Source of the DNA: Holophagales bacterium UBA5066
GTDB taxonomy: Bacteria > Acidobacteriota > Thermoanaerobaculia > UBA5066
Length of the DNA: 9,507 bases
Reading direction: 5' to 3'
Assembly: GCA_002414905.1 (NCBI GenBank)
Contig: DIAY01000039.1
Span: 1-9,507 of the forward strand
Shown here one piece after another: positions 5,792-9,507 of this stretch (its first letter is position 1; each line of letters starts with the position of its first letter). Both the position numbers and the translations under genes were made by a program. The notes below the pieces were generated by a model. It made no database searches, had not been told where the DNA came from, and was given only the letters and a program-made list of their open reading frames with translations.

Positions 5792-6526
5792 ATGGGTCAT
5801 CGGGCCCTTCCGGCAGCGGGCGCTCTTCTCCTGGTCGTCGCGGCGTCGGCGGTCTCAGCGCCTCCCGTCAACCCGCTGGACCGCAAGTACGGCGTCGCCG
5901 TCCGGCCCGCCTACGTAAAGCAGTACGAGGCGGACGCGAGCGGGATCGTCCTTCTGAACCCCTACCTCCAGGTGGCGACGCCAGACTTCCCGGCGGTTCT
6001 CGAACCGGGGGACGGCACGTACAAATGGGTCATCGACGTCGCGGGGCGGGTCGCGATTCTCCGCGAGGTGCCCCATCCGCTCGGCCGCACCTACCCGGAC
6101 GGCTTCCGCCGGCCCGAGGACGACTCGGACCGCGAGCCGGGGTACATCGAGACCTACGGGCACGTCTCGGCTCTCGGGGGAGCGCCGGGGCGCATCGGGG
6201 GCGAGATCCTCTGGGACGCCGACTCGCGCTCGTTCACGATCAACAACAAGTCGGGGCGATACACGAAGCACAACGCCGACCGGACGCCTGAGCAGCTCGT
6301 CGAGGCGGCCCGGCTCATCCGGGAGGTCGTCGACCCGGGCAAGGCGTCGTGGGGGCCGGTCTTCTACCTCCTCGACTACGCGCCCCCCGCGGTGAGGCAG
6401 AAGCTCCTCGCCGATCCGCGCCTCGACTACGACGTGCCGGAGCGAAAGGCGCGGCCCCACATCATCGTTCTCGACGGCGAGCCTTCTCATTTCGCTCACG
6501 AAGGCGACGACGAACCGGGTGACTGA
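5792..6526 (+). CDS. Exported stand-alone copy of the uncharacterised domain of the 580-residue protein
   Basis: This 244-residue protein has a Sec signal peptide (residues 1 to about 23, cut after SAVSA). Its mature part (26-228) aligns without gaps to residues 325-527 of the protein at 1112-2854; I count about 110 identities in 200 positions. Conserved blocks are PYLQVAT (57-63), WVID..GRV (79-87), HPLGRTY (95-101), RRPED (106-110), YGHVSALGG.PGRIGGEI (122-139), NNKSGRYTKHN.DRTPEQ (151-168) and VVDPG..SWGP (179-189). The many invariant Arg, His, Asp, Lys and Asn suggest a binding or catalytic surface, but I recognise no known enzyme family. The ATG at 5792 is chosen because GGAGGG lies just upstream and the signal peptide begins there; the frame remains open upstream without coding character. 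It is divergent from the CYTH-transporter operon and converges on the lipoprotein phosphatase gene 20 bases away. The C-terminal tail is acidic. Confidence 0.85.
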   Translation: MGHRALPAAGALLLVVAASAVSAPPVNPLDRKYGVAVRPAYVKQYEADASGIVLLNPYLQVATPDFPAVLEPGDGTYKWVIDVAGRVAILREVPHPLGRTYPDGFRRPEDDSDREPGYIETYGHVSALGGAPGRIGGEILWDADSRSFTINNKSGRYTKHNADRTPEQLVEAARLIREVVDPGKASWGPVFYLLDYAPPAVRQKLLADPRLDYDVPERKARPHIIVLDGEPSHFAHEGDDEPGD

Positions 6527-6546
6527 GGGGAGAGGAAGGCCCCGTA

Positions 6547-7692
6547 TCAGGGCGCAGGCTTCTCGATCCGGACCGAGTCGAGGAGGCGGCCGCTACTGGC
6601 TTCTTTCGCCGTGAACGAGAGGGTCCGTCCGTCGATCGTAAGGAGCCCGTGATGGGGTGTCGAGGCGGAGACCTGGGTGAGCGGGTCGCCCAGCACGTCG
6701 TGGGGCTTTCGGCCTCCGCCTCCTCCCCCACCCGTCACGACGTAGCGAATTCCGTTTACGGTGCTCCGCTCGTAGACGTGATCGTGACCGGAAAAGACGA
6801 CGTCGACGCCGTAGCGCTCGAAAAGCGGCACGAGGGAGTAGCGAGCCTCGATGTTCGAGCCGTGCCCCGACCCGGAACTGTACGGTCCCCAGTGCATCGC
6901 GACGACGCGGAAGAGGATGCCGGAATCTCGCTGGAGGGACCGCAGCGTCTCCTCGAGCCAGTGCCACTGAACGCTGCTGGCGCCGAGCGATTCGTTCGTG
7001 TCGAGCGTGACGAGGGCGAGCGGTCCCTCGACGAAGAGGGAATAAGCCTCTTCGCCGGCCCCGCGCGGCCGCACGAAGAGGTCGATGAAGCGCGGCCCGC
7101 CCCCGTCGTGGTTGCCGAGGACGGGAACGATCAGTAGGGAGCGCAGAAGGGGTCCTTCCACGCGGAAGAAGTCGACCTCGTCGCCCCCCTCCTTCTTTCC
7201 CCTGCGCAGCGAGAGGTCGCCGAGGTGGAGGAGGAGGTCGGGCTTCTCTGCCACGATCTCTCGGACGATGCGTGAGTGGACGCCTCCCGTGCTGTGCGTA
7301 TCGCTGACGACGGCGACGCGCAGGCTTCGGACCGGGTCGGGTCGGGTCGACACGGGAATCGCCCCGCGAGGGTCCGCGTTCTGCCCGAGCCGGTACCAGT
7401 AGGTCGTACCCGGCTCCAGGCCAGCGACGAGCGCCTCGTGGCGCGTGGAGGGCTCGGCATTCCCGACCAGAGAGGGCGTGCTCGCGTCCGTTCCCCAGTA
7501 GAGGCGCGTCGGAACGGGGTCCTCCGTCTCCCAGGCGATCCGGAAGCCATGGGGAGAGACGGAGGCGACGTACGGACCGAGAGCGACGCGCGTGTCCGTC
7601 CGCGCCGCACCGCCCGCAGATGTCGACCCGCAGGACGCCGCGAGGAGGGCGAGGGCCAGGATCACCGTGGCCTTGTACGGGAACGTCTTCAT
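6547..7692 (-). CDS. Purple-acid-phosphatase-like metallophosphoesterase lipoprotein
   Basis: This 381-residue protein probably hydrolyses phosphomonoesters or diesters outside the cytoplasm. Residues 1-21 form a lipoprotein signal with Cys21 (LLAASC). Residues about 34-116 form a fibronectin-III-like domain as found before the catalytic domain of purple acid phosphatases. The calcineurin-like core shows D131-T-H133, G158-D159, G193-N-H-D196, H267 in MHWGPYSSG, and G302-H-D-H305 followed by VYER, so all dimetal ligands of the superfamily are present except one. The GDxxY tyrosine that gives true purple acid phosphatases their colour is missing (GDLSL). A run of seven glycines follows at 321-327. 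The start at 7692 is chosen for its lipoprotein signal; the frame extends upstream to 7803 without coding character. A GAGGAG site lies about 12 bases upstream, inside a palindrome. The gene converges on the exported paralogue gene and diverges from glgC. Confidence 0.9.
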   Translation of the reverse strand: MKTFPYKATVILALALLAASCGSTSAGGAARTDTRVALGPYVASVSPHGFRIAWETEDPVPTRLYWGTDASTPSLVGNAEPSTRHEALVAGLEPGTTYWYRLGQNADPRGAIPVSTRPDPVRSLRVAVVSDTHSTGGVHSRIVREIVAEKPDLLLHLGDLSLRRGKKEGGDEVDFFRVEGPLLRSLLIVPVLGNHDGGGPRFIDLFVRPRGAGEEAYSLFVEGPLALVTLDTNESLGASSVQWHWLEETLRSLQRDSGILFRVVAMHWGPYSSGSGHGSNIEARYSLVPLFERYGVDVVFSGHDHVYERSTVNGIRYVVTGGGGGGGRKPHDVLGDPLTQVSASTPHHGLLTIDGRTLSFTAKEASSGRLLDSVRIEKPAP

Positions 7693-7702
7693 CGTGGCGG
7701 TT

Positions 7703-7717
7703 CGCTCCTCAGGAGCG
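7703..7717. promoter_or_regulatory. Palindrome overlapping the ribosome binding site of the phosphatase gene
   Basis: CGCTCCT (7703-7709), C, AGGAGCG (7711-7717) is a perfect 7-bp palindrome. On the minus strand it contains the GAGGAG ribosome binding site of the phosphatase gene. It could be an operator, or a structure that limits ribosome access. The one-base centre favours DNA-level symmetry. Confidence 0.4.
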
Positions 7718-7748
7718 CGCGGATTATCCCTCCTTCGCGGACGGGCGT

Positions 7749-7779
7749 CCCGGCGTACCGGACCCCCGGCGTACCAGAC
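7749..7779 (+). repeat. Two 15-bp direct repeats, 16-bp period, between the phosphatase gene and glgC
   Basis: CCCGGCGTACCGGAC (7749-7763) and CCCGGCGTACCAGAC (7765-7779) differ at one base. They lie in the 170-bp divergent region, 84-114 bases upstream of the glgC start and 57-87 bases upstream of the phosphatase start. They could be binding sites or a simple local duplication. Confidence 0.5.
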
Positions 7780-7862
7780 CTTCGCATCGCGTTTCGAGCT
7801 CATTCGGCGCTAAGCTAGCCGATGCGGGTCCGGGGAGCGCCCCCTCGCGAGAGGAGAGCACG

Positions 7863-9164
7863 ATGAACGACACGCTGACTTTCGTGATGGCAGGTGGCCA
7901 GGGCGAGCGCCTCCGGCCGCTCACCGACGTCAGGACGAAGCCGGCGGTCCCCTTCGGCGGGATCTTCCGCATCATCGACTTCACCCTTGCGAACTGCGTC
8001 AATTCCGGGTTGCGGCGAATCTACGTTCTCACGCAGTACAAGTCGTACTCCCTTTCGAACCACCTCAAAACGGGCTGGAACATGTTCAGCCCGCGCCTCG
8101 ACCAGTTCATCGACGAGGTCCCGGCGCAACAGCAGCTCGGGAGCAGCTGGTACCAGGGGACGGCCGACGCGATCCGCCAGAACGCGAACTTCGTCGAGAA
8201 CAAGCGGCCGCGCCTCGTCCTGATCCTCTCGGGCGACCACGTCTACAAGATGGACTATCGGCTTCTGCGGGCTTTCCACGACGAGAGGGGGGCCGCTCTC
8301 ACCGTGGCTTGCGTGCGCCTGCCGGCCGCGGAGGCCGCCGGAAACTTCGGCGTGATGGAGGTGGACGAGGCGGGCCGGATCGTCGGCTTCGAGGAGAAGC
8401 CGAAGGAGCCGAAAACGATCCCGGGCACGTCCGACTGCCTCGCCTCGATGGGGATCTACCTCTTCGACACCGACTGCCTCAGGAGCGCGCTCGACAACGA
8501 CCACCTCGACTTCGGCAGGGACATCATCCCGATGCTCATCCGCCAGGAGACTCCGGTCTACGCGTACGACTTCACGACGCGCAACGCGATCCCCGAGTGG
8601 GAGTTCATCAAGCACGAGGGGGTGAGGCAGAAGGAGCTGGTGCCGAGGGCGAGCGATTCCGACTACTGGCGCGACGTCGGGACGCTCGAGCAGTACTGGC
8701 TCGCGAACCTCGACCTCGTCCAGCCGCACCCGCGGTTCAACGTCTACGGCGAGCACTTCCCTCTCTATGCGGCCCCGGGGCACTTCCCGCCCGCGAAGTT
8801 CGTCCACGAGATGCCGGGTCGAACGGGGATCGCGGTGAACTCCATCGTCGCCGACGGCGTGATCGTGAGCGGCGCGACGGTGCGGGAGTCGGTCCTCGGG
8901 AGCGGCGTCTACGTCCACAGCTGGGCGCTCATCGAGAAGTCCGTGCTTCTCGGCGGGGCGATCCGGGGCGGCACCCTGACCGAGACGAGCATCGGCCGGC
9001 GCTGCCGGGTCCGCAACGCAATCATCGACAAGAACGTCCACCTGCCCGAGAACACGTCCATCGGCTACGACCGCGCCGAGGACGAGCGCCGAGGCCTGAC
9101 GACGGTCGCCATCACCGGCAGCACCGATCACATCGTCGTCGTGCCGAAGGACTTCGTTCTCTAG
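7863..9164 (+). CDS. glgC: Glucose-1-phosphate adenylyltransferase (ADP-glucose pyrophosphorylase)
   Basis: This 433-residue cytoplasmic enzyme makes ADP-glucose and pyrophosphate from ATP and glucose-1-phosphate, the committed step of bacterial glycogen synthesis. The nucleotidyltransferase signature GGQGERLRPLTDVRTKPA lies at residues 11-28. Further blocks are WYQGTADAIRQN (96-107), LSGDHVYKMDY (122-132, with the catalytic Asp), GFEEKP (175-180, the glucose-1-phosphate lysine), ASMGIYLFD (194-202), DFGRDIIP (216-223) and YWRDVGTLEQYW (268-279). Residues about 320-400 form the C-terminal left-handed beta-helix with hexapeptide-like turns. Length is normal for the family. AGAGGAG lies 7-12 bases before the ATG; the frame is open further upstream but only through the intergenic repeats. 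No other glycogen gene is in the window, so it appears to be a single-gene unit. Its pyrophosphate product is cytosolic and not directly available to the exported pyrophosphatase. Confidence 0.97.
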   Translation: MNDTLTFVMAGGQGERLRPLTDVRTKPAVPFGGIFRIIDFTLANCVNSGLRRIYVLTQYKSYSLSNHLKTGWNMFSPRLDQFIDEVPAQQQLGSSWYQGTADAIRQNANFVENKRPRLVLILSGDHVYKMDYRLLRAFHDERGAALTVACVRLPAAEAAGNFGVMEVDEAGRIVGFEEKPKEPKTIPGTSDCLASMGIYLFDTDCLRSALDNDHLDFGRDIIPMLIRQETPVYAYDFTTRNAIPEWEFIKHEGVRQKELVPRASDSDYWRDVGTLEQYWLANLDLVQPHPRFNVYGEHFPLYAAPGHFPPAKFVHEMPGRTGIAVNSIVADGVIVSGATVRESVLGSGVYVHSWALIEKSVLLGGAIRGGTLTETSIGRRCRVRNAIIDKNVHLPENTSIGYDRAEDERRGLTTVAITGSTDHIVVVPKDFVL

Positions 9165-9234
9165 CCGTCAGGTCCGCGCGCTCCTGCGCTCCGCCGTGCA
9201 CCTCGAGAAGCGGGCCCGCGCCTTCATCATCGAC

Positions 9235-9258
9235 GCCGGCCGGAGGGTTCCGACCGGC
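9235..9258 (+). terminator. Possible glgC terminator hairpin
   Basis: GCCGG (9235-9239) pairs with CCGGC (9254-9258). After one C/A mismatch, CGGA (9241-9244) pairs with TCCG (9249-9252) around a four-base loop. It lies 70 bases past the glgC stop codon. The following TCCGTTCTCGTCT is pyrimidine-rich but has no clean T-tract. It is weaker than the hairpin at 3313-3348. Confidence 0.35.
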
Positions 9259-9324
9259 TCCGTTCTCGTCTCTGCTCGCCGCCCTCGATACCGGGAACAC
9301 GTGCGTCCTGTACACCCCGGAGCC

Positions 9325-9330
9325 TAGAAT
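9325..9330 (+). promoter_or_regulatory. Candidate -10 box directly before the last gene
   Basis: TAGAAT matches the TATAAT consensus at five of six positions and is A+T-rich in a G+C-rich setting. It ends seven bases before the ATG at 9338, so transcription from it would begin at or next to the start codon, giving a leaderless mRNA. I see no convincing -35 box at the usual distance. Confidence 0.35.
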
Positions 9331-9337
9331 TCGTTCC

Positions 9338-9507
9338 ATGAGAAGGCAGCGAGAGAGGTTCTATCTGAAGAGGGTCTATCTGAAGACCGAGGCGCAGCTG
9401 AGGGCCTTGGGCTCCGTAGCTCTCGTTCTCGGGGTTCTCGGTCTCGTCTGCATCGTGTCCGTCGTCGTGGCGTGGTCCATTGGGACGGCGCAGGGCGTCG
9501 GTAAACC
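9338..9507 (+). CDS. Small membrane protein of unknown function, partial (3' end beyond right edge)
   Basis: The frame from the ATG at 9338 is open for 56 codons to the edge. Residues 1-25 are basic (MRRQRERFYLKRVYLKTEAQ), followed by one clear transmembrane helix at about residues 26-49 (SVALVLGVLGLVCIVSVVVA), which predicts a cytoplasmic N terminus and a single crossing. I do not recognise the family. The ribosome binding site is poor: GGAG at 9319-9322 is about 15 bases from the start, and a -10-like box sits between them. A 12-bp direct repeat (9360-9371 and 9375-9386) makes the N-terminal YLKR/YLKT duplication. The start is uncertain; the hydrophobic segment supports the frame. Confidence 0.55.
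   Translation, partial: MRRQRERFYLKRVYLKTEAQLRALGSVALVLGVLGLVCIVSVVVAWSIGTAQGVGK

Noticed and set aside
7693..7803. Upstream extension of the phosphatase to 7803
   Set aside because: It would bury the lipoprotein signal (Cys21) behind an Arg/Pro-rich stretch that overlaps the intergenic repeats.
7823..7834. TGCGGGTCCG before glgC as a fifth copy of the GTGCGGG-N3-CCGC motif
   Set aside because: The spacing between halves is wrong and the CCGC half is incomplete.
8477..8490. A 14-mer in glgC (CCTCAGGAGCGCGC) identical to 7707-7720 near the phosphatase start
   Set aside because: A single exact 14-mer match between a coding and an intergenic site is not surprising at this base composition, and no function is suggested.
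9172..9327. Plus-strand open stretch after glgC (VRALLRSAVHLEKR..., with a possible GTG start at 9196) that could be a gene remnant
   Set aside because: It has no start signal or recognisable domain, contains the hairpin, and is short enough to be chance in G+C-rich DNA.
9112..9339. Minus-strand open frame of 75 codons overlapping the end of glgC
   Set aside because: It has no ribosome binding site or recognisable content and overlaps the probable glgC terminator.

Overview
The window is G+C-rich (about two thirds by eye) and comes from a bacterium whose gene products include several Sec signal peptides and one lipoprotein. A Gram-negative (diderm) bacterium is likely. Acidobacteriota or a myxococcal/deltaproteobacterial lineage would fit the style, but nothing here fixes the taxon. 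I see no mobile element, CRISPR array, rRNA or tRNA.

Layout. The left part (1-2854) is a minus-strand cluster of three exported proteins. In order of transcription these are a 580-residue protein with a CYTH/triphosphate-tunnel-like N-terminal half and an uncharacterised C-terminal domain, an exported family I inorganic pyrophosphatase, and the start of a third exported protein that runs off the left edge. A 518-bp non-coding stretch (2855-3372) separates this cluster from the next and carries palindromes and a perfect 16-bp terminator hairpin. The second minus-strand operon (3373-5489) pairs a cytoplasmic CYTH-domain protein with a DASS-family anion transporter through an ATGA stop/start overlap. 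Divergent from it is a plus-strand gene (5792-6526) for a small exported protein. This protein is a stand-alone paralogue of the C-terminal domain of the 580-residue protein, about 55% identical without gaps over 200 residues by hand count. Convergent with that gene is a purple-acid-phosphatase-like lipoprotein (6547-7692, minus). Divergent from the lipoprotein gene is glgC (7863-9164, plus), for ADP-glucose pyrophosphorylase. The right edge holds the start of a small membrane protein.

How the parts may work together. Five of the eight genes have, or resemble, phosphate chemistry: exported TTM-like protein, exported pyrophosphatase, cytoplasmic CYTH protein, anion symporter and PAP-like lipoprotein. 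I infer a locus for breaking condensed or organic phosphate outside the cytoplasm and taking up an anion, possibly phosphate. This is a hypothesis from context. The most novel items are the duplicated uncharacterised domain in two architectures, the exported TTM-like fusion beside an exported PPase, and a 14-bp motif (GTGCGGG-N3-CCGC). That motif occurs four times, only in the two intergenic regions upstream of the two paralogous genes.
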